Source: Prevotella sp. oral taxon 299 str. F0039 (GTDB taxonomy: Bacteria; Bacteroidota; Bacteroidia; Bacteroidales; Bacteroidaceae). From it: DNA of 64,000 nt. Every line of letters starts with the position of its first letter. Position 1 is the stretch's first letter. Positions 25,676 through 35,602 of this stretch are shown piece by piece. Below the pieces are notes generated by a model. That model was not told the origin of the DNA and made no database searches. It saw only the letters and a program-made list of their open reading frames with translations. The stretch lies in assembly GCF_000163055.2 (NCBI RefSeq), contig NC_022111.1, forward strand, positions 1,674,001 to 1,738,000, read 5' to 3'. Both the position numbers and the translations under genes were made by a program.

Positions 25676-27931
25676 ATGCATTATACAAAAAAGACGCTGC
25701 CTTTGCTTCTTGCACTAACGCCATTTACAATGTATAGCCAGGCACAATCAGGCACACAAACGGAGCAAAAAAATGCAATGACCGACTCAGTTTATAAGAT
25801 AAAAGAGGTGGTTGTACGCTCCAATCAGATGTTAGGAAGTAAGTTTGAAGCACGTAATCGCACAGGTTCTGCTTATTATATTTCTCCCGAAGAACTTGGA
25901 AAATTTGGTTACACCGATATCAACCGTATGCTAAAAAGCGTACCAGGTGTGAATGTTTATGAAGAAGATGGATTCGGATTGCGCCCTAATATTAGTTTAC
26001 GAGGTACTAAAGCAGAGCGAAGTGAGCGCATTTCGCTCATGGAAGATGGTGTTTTAGCTGCTCCTGCGCCATACTCAGCTCCTGCAGCTTACTACTTTCC
26101 AAACGCTGGTCGTATGTATGCTATCGAGGTATTGAAAGGAAGTAGTCAGGTACAATATGGTCCTTTCACAACTGGTGGTGCAATTAATATGGTGTCAACT
26201 CCCATTCCTACGAAGTTTAGTGCAAAGCTAAACACTTCTTATGGTAGCTATAATACGCTTAAGACCTATGCAAGTGTAGGTAAAAGCTTTAAGTATACAG
26301 GCTTTTTAGTGGAGTACTTGCGCTATCAATCTGATGGCTTTAAGAAAGATGAGCCTAACCAACGCACAGGATTTCACCGCAATGATTTGATTGTTAAGTT
26401 CGCTGCGCAAACCAATAAAGAACAAGGACTCAACCATTTATTCGAACTAAAGTTTGGTTTTGCTAATGAAACATCGGACGAAACCTATTTAGGACTAACA
26501 GAAAGCGACTTTGCTTCACGTCCTTATTTTCGTTATGCGGGTGCTCAAAAGGATAATCTTACGACCCGACATACCCAATGGGTGGCAACTTATCTTATGA
26601 AATTAGATAATAAACTGAAGATAACCACAAATTTATATTATAACTACTTCTTCCGTAACTGGTATAAGTTAAATGAGGTGAGAGCTGGTTTTACTAAGTC
26701 TGAGCGTCGCTCTATTGAGGCAGTACTTGCCGATCCCGAAACCAATGAGGATTATTTTAACATCGTAACAGGTAAGACCAACTACATAGGAGAGGCTTTA
26801 ATGTTGCGTGCCAATCATCGTGTTTACCATTCAAGAGGTATTCAGTCAAAGGGAGAATATCGTACAATGTTAGGCGGAGGCTATCTTACTGCAGAATTAG
26901 GGCTACGTTATCATGCTGATAGTGAAGACCGATTCCAACAAGATGATGGCTATTCTATGCAAGATGGACGTATGAGTTTGTTCTTAGCAGGATTGCCTGG
27001 AAGTAACGCTAACCGTATAACTACAGCCCATGCGTGGTCGGGTTATTGGCTAGGAAAATGGTCTAAGGGAATCATAACCCTTACGGCTGGTATGCGTTAT
27101 GAAGATGTTGAGTTGCTAAATCGCAACTATACCAAGGCAGATCCACGTCGAACAGGAAAGATACGCATTGAAACTCCAAATCATGCTCGTGCTTTATTGC
27201 CAGGATTTGGATTCAATATAAAGGCTCTTCCCATTTTATCAGTGTTAGGAGGAGTACATAAAGGATTTGCACCTCCTAGTGCTTCGCTCTATCAAAAGGC
27301 GGAAAGTAGTGTGAATGTCGAAGTAGGTATGCGTCTAACAACCAATAAAATGAAGTTAGAAGCAATAGCATTTAACAACAATTACTCTAATATGCTAGGT
27401 AGTGACCTTGCTGCTCAGGGAGGACAAGGTACACTTGAGCAGTTTAATGTGGGTAAAGCAATGGTAAATGGTTTAGAGTTCATGTTCCAATATCTACCAC
27501 TTCCAAAGCATTTTGCATTCCAGATTCCCATTCAACTCTCTTATACTTACACCAATACAAAGATGAAGAACGAGTTTGAAAGCTCGGCTTGGGGATACGT
27601 ACACTATGGAGATGAGATACCATATATCTATAAACATGCTTTCAATGCACAGATAGGTCTTGAACATAAGCGTGTAGAAGCCAATTTTGGAGCACGTTTT
27701 AATGGAGACATGCGTACGACTCCAGGACAAGGAAAGATTGCAGAACGTGAGAAAATACCTGCTCATGTCATCTTAGATGCAACACTAAAGGTACACGTTA
27801 ACAAAAATATCACTATCAGCTTAAATGCAATTAACTTAGCAAATAAAAAGTATTTAGTGTCTCGTCACCCATCAGGTTTGCGTGCAGGACACCCCTTAGG
27901 CATTTATGGTGGATTGCGTTTACAATTATAA
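25676..27931 (+). CDS. TonB-dependent receptor, FecA-like
   Basis: 751 residues from the ATG at 25676, which directly precedes the signal peptide (MHYTKKTLPLLLALTPFTMY); the frame is open 45 bases further upstream. The plug shows INRMLKSVPGVNVYEEDGFG, R-P-N-I-S-L-R-G-T-K-A-E-R-S and L-M-E-D-G, typical of the FecA/COG4772 iron-dicitrate receptor group. There is no STN signalling domain and no carboxypeptidase-regulatory domain. It ends with FR-type barrel strands (LGIYGGLRLQL). It lies 38 bases upstream of SusC, so it heads the run. It probably imports a ferric or heme-type ligand; the exact ligand is unknown. Confidence 0.88.
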   Translation: MHYTKKTLPLLLALTPFTMYSQAQSGTQTEQKNAMTDSVYKIKEVVVRSNQMLGSKFEARNRTGSAYYISPEELGKFGYTDINRMLKSVPGVNVYEEDGFGLRPNISLRGTKAERSERISLMEDGVLAAPAPYSAPAAYYFPNAGRMYAIEVLKGSSQVQYGPFTTGGAINMVSTPIPTKFSAKLNTSYGSYNTLKTYASVGKSFKYTGFLVEYLRYQSDGFKKDEPNQRTGFHRNDLIVKFAAQTNKEQGLNHLFELKFGFANETSDETYLGLTESDFASRPYFRYAGAQKDNLTTRHTQWVATYLMKLDNKLKITTNLYYNYFFRNWYKLNEVRAGFTKSERRSIEAVLADPETNEDYFNIVTGKTNYIGEALMLRANHRVYHSRGIQSKGEYRTMLGGGYLTAELGLRYHADSEDRFQQDDGYSMQDGRMSLFLAGLPGSNANRITTAHAWSGYWLGKWSKGIITLTAGMRYEDVELLNRNYTKADPRRTGKIRIETPNHARALLPGFGFNIKALPILSVLGGVHKGFAPPSASLYQKAESSVNVEVGMRLTTNKMKLEAIAFNNNYSNMLGSDLAAQGGQGTLEQFNVGKAMVNGLEFMFQYLPLPKHFAFQIPIQLSYTYTNTKMKNEFESSAWGYVHYGDEIPYIYKHAFNAQIGLEHKRVEANFGARFNGDMRTTPGQGKIAEREKIPAHVILDATLKVHVNKNITISLNAINLANKKYLVSRHPSGLRAGHPLGIYGGLRLQL

Positions 27932-27969
27932 TAGAAGAATATTTAGAAGAATAATCATTATAAAAAGTA

Positions 27970-30900
27970 ATGAAAAGAATTACAAAAGCAAATAGATTAT
28001 TTGCCATTGCCTTCCTCTTGTTTTGTGTTCTTACAGTATCAGCACAGGTTGCAGGAACTATTTCAGGTACAATTAAGAATGAACAAGGAGAAACTCTTAT
28101 TGGAGCATATGTGCAAATATTGGAAACAAAAGAGAAAGTCGTAACTGATATAGATGGAAAATTTACCATAAATGCCGTTTCTGGGCAGACATTACAAGCG
28201 AGTTATCTTGGAATGATAACCCAAAAGGTGAAAGTTGGTAATCGTTTTTTGAATATTATACTTAAAAGTGATAGTCGACAAATAGACGAAGTAGTCGTAA
28301 CGGGTTATCAGAATATTCGCAATAGAGTGTACACTGGTGCTGCAACATCAGTGAAGATGGACGATATTAAGCTTGAAGGTATTGCCGATGTATCACGAAT
28401 GTTAGAAGGACGTGTGGCTGGATTGTCTATCCAAAACATATCAGGAACATTTGGTTCTGCCCCTCGAATCAACATTAGAGGTGGTGCTTCAATCATAGGT
28501 AATGTTCAACCGCTATGGGTTATCGATGGAGCTATATACGAAGACCTTGTTCATTTGAGTCTAGATCAATTGGCTTCAGGAGATGCAGTGACACTTATTA
28601 GCTCTGCAATTTCAGGACTTAACCCCACAGATATACAAGACATACAGGTTTTGAAAGATGCTTCTGCTACCTCAGTGTATGGTGCAAGAGCATTGAATGG
28701 TGTGATTGTGATTACAACCAAGAGTGGAATGAGAGACACACCTCTTCGTGTTAGCTATTCAACGGAGAACACCATACGTTTGAAACCACGTTATAATGAT
28801 TTCGATTTGCTCAACTCACAAGAGACAATGTCGCTTTATCAAGAGATGAATGATAAGGGTTACTTCGGTATAACTAATTCATTATATGGCAGACGAAGCG
28901 GTATTTACTATCAATTATATAAAGATTTGAGTACCATCAATCCTGCAACTGGCGAATATTATCTACCCAACACACCAGAAGCACGAATGAATTTCTTGCG
29001 TCAACGTGAGTATGCCAACACCAATTGGTTTGATCATCTATTCACATTGAAGCCTATCACCAATCATGCTATCACCATTTCAGGTGGTGGAAAGAATTCT
29101 GGAACCTATGCATCAATAGGTTTTTACAATGATGCAGGTTGGACAATAGCCGACAAGGTGAGCCGTTTTACAGCCAATGTAAAGAACACTTTTTATATAA
29201 ACGATAAGCTCACAGCAACGCTTTCTACACAAGCTAACGTGCGTTCGCAGAAAGCTCCAGGCACAATGCCACAGCGAAAGAACAATACCTTGGGCGTTTT
29301 CGAACGTGACTTCGATATCAACCCCTTCTCTTATGCATTGGGAACAAGTCGCACTTTGCGTCCTTATAACGAAGATGGAAGCCTCGAATTCTACCGAAAC
29401 AACTGGGCTCCGTTCAATATCTTCAACGAATACGATAACAATAAGATGAATATCTCTGTGCTCGACTTTAAAGTTCAGGGAGAGGGTACATATAGATTAA
29501 ATAAGGATATGGCTATCAAAGCATTGCTCTCTATGCGCCAAGCCTATACAAGTACTACTCACGAGGTGCACGAAGGTTCAAATATCGTACAAGCATTTAG
29601 AGCCAATGAAAATCCATTTGTGGCTCAACAAAATATCTATTTGGTGCGAGATAACGACAATCCACAGCTCCAACCAAAGGTAGGATTAACACATGGAGGA
29701 ATCTTAAACAAAACAGAAGCGTCGCTAAAAAGCTTCTTAGCTCGTATTGCTTTCGACTTTGATAAGCGCATAGACAATCATGATTTGAAAGCTTTCGCAT
29801 TTACAGAGTTGCGTTCTGCAGAGCGTACGGTGAACCCTTTCCAAGGTTATGGAATCCAATACGACAGAGGAAATCAGATTTACACCAATCCTTTGATATT
29901 CAATAAGCTGATAAACGAAGGTAATAGCTATTTTAATTTTCAGAATAGATATGATAGAGGAATCACTTTTTCGTTTAATGGTACCTATGGATATGCAGGT
30001 AAGTACGTCTTTAATATGGTGCTCAACTGTGAAGGTTCTAACACTTCTGGAAGAGGAGCACGTGCTTTATGGTTGCCAACTTGGAATGTTGGAGCCAAAT
30101 GGAACATCGATCAGGAAGAGTTTATGAAAGATTATAAAACGATTTCTCGTTTGGCTTTGCGTGCAAGCTACGGCTTAACAGCAAAGATGAACGAAGAGGC
30201 AATCAGTGCAAACTCTATTTATAAGAGTGGCATTGTCAATCGTTATAATTTCGATAATCGAGAAAACAAGCTCAATATTATCCACTTAGAGAACCGAGAT
30301 CTCACATGGGAAAAGATGTATGAGTTAAACATTGGTTTAGAACTTGGATTGTTCGACAATCGCATTAGCACAACATTAGATGTTTATCAACGCAACACCT
30401 TCGATTTGATAGACCTCGTTCGAACCTCTGGAGTGGGTGGACAATATTATAAATATGCCAACTTTGGCGACATGCGTACACAAGGAGTTGAACTTGGTTT
30501 GCACACTAAAAACATTGTAACAGATAACTTTAGCTGGAACACAAGTTTAACATTAAGTGCCATGAATCAAAAGATTACTCGCTTATTAAACACTCCTAAC
30601 GCCTTTGATATGGTGGTTGGAAGAGGCAGAGGCAACATTGTTGGTTATCCAAAGGGCTCGCTCTTCTCGTTTAACTATCAGGGGTTGAATAACAATGGCT
30701 TACCCACTTTCGACTTTGGACTTTACCCTTCTAACAAAGGAGAATACTCAAACATAGCAGGTGCCGACTTCCTCGACACCCAATACACCAAAACCTATTT
30801 GTTATATCATGGTCCAATAGAGCCACAGGTGATAGGAGGTTTGTCGAATACCTTTAAATATAAGGAATGGACACTATCGTTCTTCCTCACCATGCAGGCA

Positions 30901-31344
30901 GGAAACAAAATTCGATTGAATCCAACTTTCGATCCAGAGTTTGGCGATTTGAATGTCTTTTCTAAGTCATATTATAATCGTTGGCTCAACCCTGGAGACG
31001 AATTCCATACCGATGTGCCAGTGTTACCATCACAAGAATTGATTGCAAAGGTGGGAAAAGAGAATATAGAACGAACCTATAACACCTATAACTATTCACA
31101 AAATATGGTGGCAGATGGTAGCTTTGTGCGAATGAAGAATATTTCATTAGAATATAATGTGCCTAGCACATTCTTAGAAAAGTTGAAACTTCGTTCTGTA
31201 AGCTTGCGTTTAAATGTAACCAATCCTTTCCTTATTTATTCTGATAAGAAACTAAAAGGACAAGATCCAGAATACTATAAGTCTGGTGGTGTATCACTTC
31301 CAACGCCAAAGCAATATACATTAACGTTGAACATTGGTTTCTAA
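27970..31344 (+). CDS. SusC/RagA TonB-linked outer-membrane transporter
   Basis: 1124 residues. Signal peptide (ending TVSAQ), carboxypeptidase-regulatory-like domain (about 28-110, ISGTIKNEQGETLIGAYVQI), TonB box DEVVVTGYQN, plug (VLKDASATSVYGARALNGVI) and a barrel ending YTLTLNIGF. There is no STN domain. SusD starts 12 bases after the stop. The downstream metallopeptidase-like lipoprotein, DUF4302 and DUF4856 are the company kept by a SusC/D subclass different from glycan systems, and together with the FecA-like gene upstream suggest an iron, heme or peptide substrate. The plug has an insertion (VHLSLDQLASGDAVTLISSA) relative to the other two SusC proteins in the window. Confidence 0.93.
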   Translation: MKRITKANRLFAIAFLLFCVLTVSAQVAGTISGTIKNEQGETLIGAYVQILETKEKVVTDIDGKFTINAVSGQTLQASYLGMITQKVKVGNRFLNIILKSDSRQIDEVVVTGYQNIRNRVYTGAATSVKMDDIKLEGIADVSRMLEGRVAGLSIQNISGTFGSAPRINIRGGASIIGNVQPLWVIDGAIYEDLVHLSLDQLASGDAVTLISSAISGLNPTDIQDIQVLKDASATSVYGARALNGVIVITTKSGMRDTPLRVSYSTENTIRLKPRYNDFDLLNSQETMSLYQEMNDKGYFGITNSLYGRRSGIYYQLYKDLSTINPATGEYYLPNTPEARMNFLRQREYANTNWFDHLFTLKPITNHAITISGGGKNSGTYASIGFYNDAGWTIADKVSRFTANVKNTFYINDKLTATLSTQANVRSQKAPGTMPQRKNNTLGVFERDFDINPFSYALGTSRTLRPYNEDGSLEFYRNNWAPFNIFNEYDNNKMNISVLDFKVQGEGTYRLNKDMAIKALLSMRQAYTSTTHEVHEGSNIVQAFRANENPFVAQQNIYLVRDNDNPQLQPKVGLTHGGILNKTEASLKSFLARIAFDFDKRIDNHDLKAFAFTELRSAERTVNPFQGYGIQYDRGNQIYTNPLIFNKLINEGNSYFNFQNRYDRGITFSFNGTYGYAGKYVFNMVLNCEGSNTSGRGARALWLPTWNVGAKWNIDQEEFMKDYKTISRLALRASYGLTAKMNEEAISANSIYKSGIVNRYNFDNRENKLNIIHLENRDLTWEKMYELNIGLELGLFDNRISTTLDVYQRNTFDLIDLVRTSGVGGQYYKYANFGDMRTQGVELGLHTKNIVTDNFSWNTSLTLSAMNQKITRLLNTPNAFDMVVGRGRGNIVGYPKGSLFSFNYQGLNNNGLPTFDFGLYPSNKGEYSNIAGADFLDTQYTKTYLLYHGPIEPQVIGGLSNTFKYKEWTLSFFLTMQAGNKIRLNPTFDPEFGDLNVFSKSYYNRWLNPGDEFHTDVPVLPSQELIAKVGKENIERTYNTYNYSQNMVADGSFVRMKNISLEYNVPSTFLEKLKLRSVSLRLNVTNPFLIYSDKKLKGQDPEYYKSGGVSLPTPKQYTLTLNIGF

Positions 31345-31356
31345 TTACGACGAAAT

Positions 31357-32883
31357 ATGAAAAAATATATATCATTGTTGCTATTTTTTGCACTCGGATT
31401 CTTTGCTAGTTGCAACGATTTTCTAGATAAAAGTCCCGACTCGGATTTAGATGTTGACATCAATTCAGAAGAAAAAATAGCCGATTTACTTACAGGAGCT
31501 TATCCCGAAGCCAGTTATATTCCTTTCTTAGAGCCACGCACCGACAATGTAGAAGAGCGTGTAAACGGAGTGCATTCGCAGTTAAACGAGTCGATGTTTT
31601 ATTGGGAAGACTATGATCAAGAAGACCTAGATACCCCTCTAAACTATTGGAATAGCTGCTATAAAGGTATTGCACAGGTGAATAAGGCGTTAGAGTTATT
31701 AAGCACCCGTCAAAAAACTGAGCGTGTAAAGGCTTTATATGGCGAGGCATTTCTATTGAGAGCCTATCTACATTTCATGTTGGTTAATATCTGGGCAGAG
31801 CCTTATGGAGGTAGTTCTACAAACCCTGGAATACCTTATATCACCAAACCTGAGAAGAATGCCTTGGTAGATTACGACCGAGGAACAGTGAACCAGGTAT
31901 ATGATAAGATAGAAAAAGATTTGAAACTAGGTATCACCTTGGTTTCAGATAACTACTATAAGCAACCTAAATTCCATTTCAATAAAAAGGCAGCTTATGC
32001 CTTTGCATCTCGTTTCTATTTGATGAAAGGTCAGTGGAAAGAGGTGATTGAGTATGCAGATTATGTGCTTGGAGGTGATCCTAAGACACAACTTCGTGCT
32101 TGGAGACAATATGCTGATGAGCTAGAATTTAACCATAAGAGTCTTTATCGCAAGTATATTTCTGTTGACGAGCCTGCAAACTTATTGCTCACCACAACAG
32201 AATCACGTCTTGCACGCAACACTCCTAACGAAAAGTTTGGTTCTACTTTCAATATCGTAGATAAGATCTTTGCTCAAAAAGGTATTGAAGGCGGAGGCGA
32301 TTATTCGAAGATGAACTTCATTGGAACCTATATTTTCACTTCCTCTTTGGCTCCTGTAACCACAGGTCGTTATTTAGCTAAGTTCGATGAGCTATCTACA
32401 ACAGAAAGTACAGGAACTAAACCACGTGGACTTTATGTAACAAACGTGCTTCTTAGTGTCGATGAAGTACTTCTAAATCGTATGGAAGCCTATGCAATGT
32501 TAAAGAATTATAGTCGTGCTATCGATGATTTCCTACAATACTGTCAAGGAAAATTCGGTTTTATGCCATCCGTAGATCGTGCTGTTTACCTATCAACCAA
32601 TAGCGATAATTATAATGTTTACACACCATTCTATGGTTTAACGCTCAAACAATTGGCAATGGTTAAACTCATTCTCGATTTCCGTCAGAAAGAATTTTAC
32701 CAAGAAGGCTTGCGATGGTTCGACATAAGACGTTTTCATTTAGCAGTAAAACGTACATCAAAGAGTTCTTATTATTTCCCATTAGAGAAAGAAGACCCTC
32801 GAAAAGTTTTGCAAATTCCAGTAGAAGCAATTCAACGAGGTCTCGCTCCTAACCCCCGTGAGCGTCAATCACTTATCCGTTAA
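31357..32883 (+). CDS. SusD/RagB surface lipoprotein
   Basis: 508 residues, lipoprotein signal with C19 (GFFASCNDF). SusD hallmarks: NDFLDKSPDSDLDVDINSEE, A-Y-P-E-A-S, YWNSCYKGIAQVNKALELL, GEAFLLRAYLHFMLVNIWAE-PYGG, and the C-terminal FRQKEFYQEGLRWFDIRRFH. Acts with the SusC encoded 12 bases upstream. The FDIRRFH ending is characteristic of the SusD branch that travels with PF15890-type lipoproteins, an inference from gene order. Confidence 0.93.
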   Translation: MKKYISLLLFFALGFFASCNDFLDKSPDSDLDVDINSEEKIADLLTGAYPEASYIPFLEPRTDNVEERVNGVHSQLNESMFYWEDYDQEDLDTPLNYWNSCYKGIAQVNKALELLSTRQKTERVKALYGEAFLLRAYLHFMLVNIWAEPYGGSSTNPGIPYITKPEKNALVDYDRGTVNQVYDKIEKDLKLGITLVSDNYYKQPKFHFNKKAAYAFASRFYLMKGQWKEVIEYADYVLGGDPKTQLRAWRQYADELEFNHKSLYRKYISVDEPANLLLTTTESRLARNTPNEKFGSTFNIVDKIFAQKGIEGGGDYSKMNFIGTYIFTSSLAPVTTGRYLAKFDELSTTESTGTKPRGLYVTNVLLSVDEVLLNRMEAYAMLKNYSRAIDDFLQYCQGKFGFMPSVDRAVYLSTNSDNYNVYTPFYGLTLKQLAMVKLILDFRQKEFYQEGLRWFDIRRFHLAVKRTSKSSYYFPLEKEDPRKVLQIPVEAIQRGLAPNPRERQSLIR

Positions 32884-32917
32884 CTTTTAAAAGCACCCAT
32901 ATTGATAGCAAATAACA

Positions 32918-33889
32918 ATGAAAATGAAGATAAATAAGATAGCTTTTCTCCTCCTTTTTGTGCTTAATTGCATTGCATGTAGTGAGGATAAATTAAACGA
33001 GGTGAGTGTAATCGATGAAAGTAAGGCACAAATCGAGGCTACAGAGCTAGATAATTGGATTTTAAATAACATCACAAAACCCTATGGAATCGAGGTGGTT
33101 TATCGTTGGGAAAAGAACAATAACTCTGCAGGAGTATTCATCTATCCTCCTAAAATCGAGAAAGTTCGTGCCGTGTTAGAGGCTGTTAAAGAGCTAGGTT
33201 TAGAGACTTATCGATTGAATGAAGTAGGAGGTAAAGACTTTTTGTTGGGTCGTGTGCCTATCAAGCTATATCTTTATGGTGGCGGAAACCCTGATGAAAA
33301 TGGGGTAGAGCGACTCTATAATCCACAACTTACAGCGGCAGAGATGTGCTTATACAATGTAAATGACTTCGAAGCAGGTAATGCCGACAAGGTGTTTGTA
33401 TTGATGCGAAGTGTTCATCATCAGTTAGCTAAACGCCTTATGCAGCTTATGAACTACGATTATGATAAGTTCTTTGCCATTAGTGGACATCGTTATACAG
33501 GCACAACAGAGCCAATTGCGGCTCCACTTGGATATGCTCAAACAGGCAAAGAGAAGTTTGGACTCGACAGTTATGCCAACAAACGTGGCTTTTATACGAT
33601 GCTTTCGTTCCTTTCTGCCGAAGATGATTTCGCTGAAATCATTAGTTCTACACTCACAAGTACACCGAAAGAGGTATTCGATGCTGGTGTTGCTGCTAAA
33701 ACACCCGATACAGATATCGACCCAGAAGTAAACGCTCGCTATGCTAAAGAGGCAGAACAAGCCTATAAAGAGTTTATCGAAAAACAAGCTTTTGTAAATG
33801 AATATGTACAGAAAAACTGGCATATCAACCTCAAACAGATGCAAGTAATTAGCGTTCGTAGAATCAATGCTTATCTAAAACAGCACTAA
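32918..33889 (+). CDS. Substrate-import-associated metallopeptidase-like lipoprotein, catalytic motif lost
   Basis: 323 residues with a lipoprotein signal (LNCIACSED, C21). Position after SusC/SusD and before DUF4302, the overall length, and segments such as TKPYGIEVVYRWEKN, A-P-L-G-Y-A, FGLDSYANKRGFYTMLSFLS and E-D-D-F-A-E fit the PF15890/TIGR04549 group, named for an HExxH zinc site. Here the site that should read HExxH is H168-Q169-L-A-K172 (from SVHHQLAKRL): the catalytic Glu is Gln and the second His is Lys. The EDDFAE downstream segment remains. It is therefore probably not an active protease and may work as a binding subunit. The family call is from memory of the pattern. Confidence 0.78.
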   Translation: MKMKINKIAFLLLFVLNCIACSEDKLNEVSVIDESKAQIEATELDNWILNNITKPYGIEVVYRWEKNNNSAGVFIYPPKIEKVRAVLEAVKELGLETYRLNEVGGKDFLLGRVPIKLYLYGGGNPDENGVERLYNPQLTAAEMCLYNVNDFEAGNADKVFVLMRSVHHQLAKRLMQLMNYDYDKFFAISGHRYTGTTEPIAAPLGYAQTGKEKFGLDSYANKRGFYTMLSFLSAEDDFAEIISSTLTSTPKEVFDAGVAAKTPDTDIDPEVNARYAKEAEQAYKEFIEKQAFVNEYVQKNWHINLKQMQVISVRRINAYLKQH

Positions 33890-33893
33890 AACG

Positions 33894-34931
33894 ATGAAAA
33901 AAATAAATATAACATACTGCCTTCTGTTGGTGGTTTTATTGGCAATTGGCTGTTCTTCAGACGACAATGTCTTTGATAAATCACCCTCACTACGCAATAA
34001 AGAGAGTATAACAGCATTGCAAGACGAGTTGGTGAATGCACCTTATGGCTGGCGAGTTCTTTACTTTCCTAAAACCGATTCATTGCTTTTCTCTAATCCT
34101 TCTGAGCTTATTTCACAGCATGGGTTTAGAGGTCGCTACGGATATGGGGGCGATTGCTTTGTAATGAAGTTCTCAAAAGACAATAAAGTAAGCATGAGAG
34201 CCGACTTTACAGAGCAAACTGTGAACGAAGTTACAAAGAGTGAGTATCTCATCAATCGCAATAGTTTCACACAATTAACTTTCTCAACCTATAATTATAT
34301 ACATCAATTGGTGAACGACCGCTTTGCAGGTAGCTCCGATTTCCTTTATATGGGTAAGAATGAAGATGGTGATTTGGTGTTCCGCACCGCTACTTATCTA
34401 CAGCCAGCACGTGAATATATTGTGTTCACTAAATTAAAAAATGCAGATGATACGCTAGCAGTTGTGCAGAAATCTTACGAAAACCGCACTCTATTCGAGA
34501 AGATGGTGAATCCTCAACTCATTATACATAGAGGTGGAAGAACCTATTTCCGCAGTGATATCTATGTGAAACGTGATGTTGAAACCAATCAAGGTCTATT
34601 GAAAGAGATTAAAGAAAAGAAATATTATCTCTTCCTTTTCACTCAGAAAAAGAACCCTATTCCAGGCTATCCAGCAAAAGAAATGACTGGTTTAGGATCG
34701 GGATATTCGGGCACAGAACATGGTATTACCTTTAGAGCAGGACTCCGTTACGATAGTAAAACGATGTTTTTTGATTTCCAACGTGAAGGAAATCGCTTTG
34801 TTGCAGAGCTTGTTTCTGTGTATGATCCATTGCTTCGTAAAACAAGATTGGTAAGTAAACACTTGCATCCAGAAGGAGAATTCACTGGATTGAAAGCCGA
34901 AATTTGGGACGAACCCGTAGATAATAAATAA
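33894..34931 (+). CDS. DUF4302 lipoprotein
   Basis: 345 residues, lipoprotein signal (LLAIGCSSDD, C20). The N-terminal D-K-S-P-S-L-R-N-K-E, then LQDELVNAPYGWRVLYFPKT, is the DUF4302 signature. The gene follows the metallopeptidase-like gene by 4 bases and is almost certainly cotranslated or cotranscribed. The body is beta-rich and ends with a segment (GLRYDSKTMFFDFQREGNRF) that looks like lipocalin-type strands. It should be surface or periplasm facing. Its biochemical role is not known. Confidence 0.8.
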   Translation: MKKINITYCLLLVVLLAIGCSSDDNVFDKSPSLRNKESITALQDELVNAPYGWRVLYFPKTDSLLFSNPSELISQHGFRGRYGYGGDCFVMKFSKDNKVSMRADFTEQTVNEVTKSEYLINRNSFTQLTFSTYNYIHQLVNDRFAGSSDFLYMGKNEDGDLVFRTATYLQPAREYIVFTKLKNADDTLAVVQKSYENRTLFEKMVNPQLIIHRGGRTYFRSDIYVKRDVETNQGLLKEIKEKKYYLFLFTQKKNPIPGYPAKEMTGLGSGYSGTEHGITFRAGLRYDSKTMFFDFQREGNRFVAELVSVYDPLLRKTRLVSKHLHPEGEFTGLKAEIWDEPVDNK

Positions 34932-34959
34932 AAGTAAACACGTCATAGAATTAAAGATA

Positions 34960-35586
34960 ATGAATATGAACTTAATAAAATATGCTTTGTTGGGTCTAAC
35001 TCTGCTCACTCTTGGTTGCTCAAAGAGTGGGGAAGATTATCCAGAAGAAGACTATGAAGCACTCTTCCCCTTTAAAGGTGTAGACAAGCCAAAGATATCT
35101 TACGAAGATCAAACAATACAATTGGGTGATCCCGACGCCTCTGTTGCCGACTATGTGTACCCTGGTGTGGAGATAAAAGAGAATGTACGAGAGTATAAAG
35201 TGACACTTGTTTGCTCGTTTAATGAGGTCGATATTCTTGGAGAACGTGTGAAAGAAGATGACATTTCTTCTCGTTATTTTGTGCGATATATCACTCCCGA
35301 CAAGCAATTGCGTGTTATTTCAGCTAACAAACGTGATGAAACAGCGAGCGTGTTCCTAAGCAATGGCAAAGAACAAACCATCACTTTTACAGCCAAATCG
35401 GGCTATCCTATGTACCTTTGCGTTAATGGTGTGGGACCAAGAGGCTCTTCTATTAAGGCAACAATATCAGCAGTGTCTGAAGATGGCTTTACTATTGTGA
35501 AACCTTTAACAGTGAATGAACATCAGAATGAAGAGGGAATTGATAAAATCAAAGGTCCTTTCTGTGGCTATATCATTCTTCCTTAG
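34960..35586 (+). CDS. Lipoprotein of unknown function in the FecA/SusCD run
   Basis: 208 residues with lipoprotein signal (LLTLGCSKSG, C20) followed by an acidic linker (EDYPEEDYEALFPF). The rest is predicted beta-sandwich, with a Y-P-M-Y-L-C-V-N-G-V-G-P-R-G segment. I do not recognise the family. It lies 28 bases after DUF4302 and 16 before DUF4856, which ties it to the same transcript and probably the same surface complex. Confidence 0.7.
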   Translation: MNMNLIKYALLGLTLLTLGCSKSGEDYPEEDYEALFPFKGVDKPKISYEDQTIQLGDPDASVADYVYPGVEIKENVREYKVTLVCSFNEVDILGERVKEDDISSRYFVRYITPDKQLRVISANKRDETASVFLSNGKEQTITFTAKSGYPMYLCVNGVGPRGSSIKATISAVSEDGFTIVKPLTVNEHQNEEGIDKIKGPFCGYIILP

Positions 35587-35602
35587 AAAATAAAAGATAC
35601 GT

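Noticed and set aside
33413..33434. Frameshift as the cause of the lost HExxH motif
   Set aside because: The reading frame is intact on both sides with family-like segments upstream and downstream, so substitutions rather than a frame error explain it.
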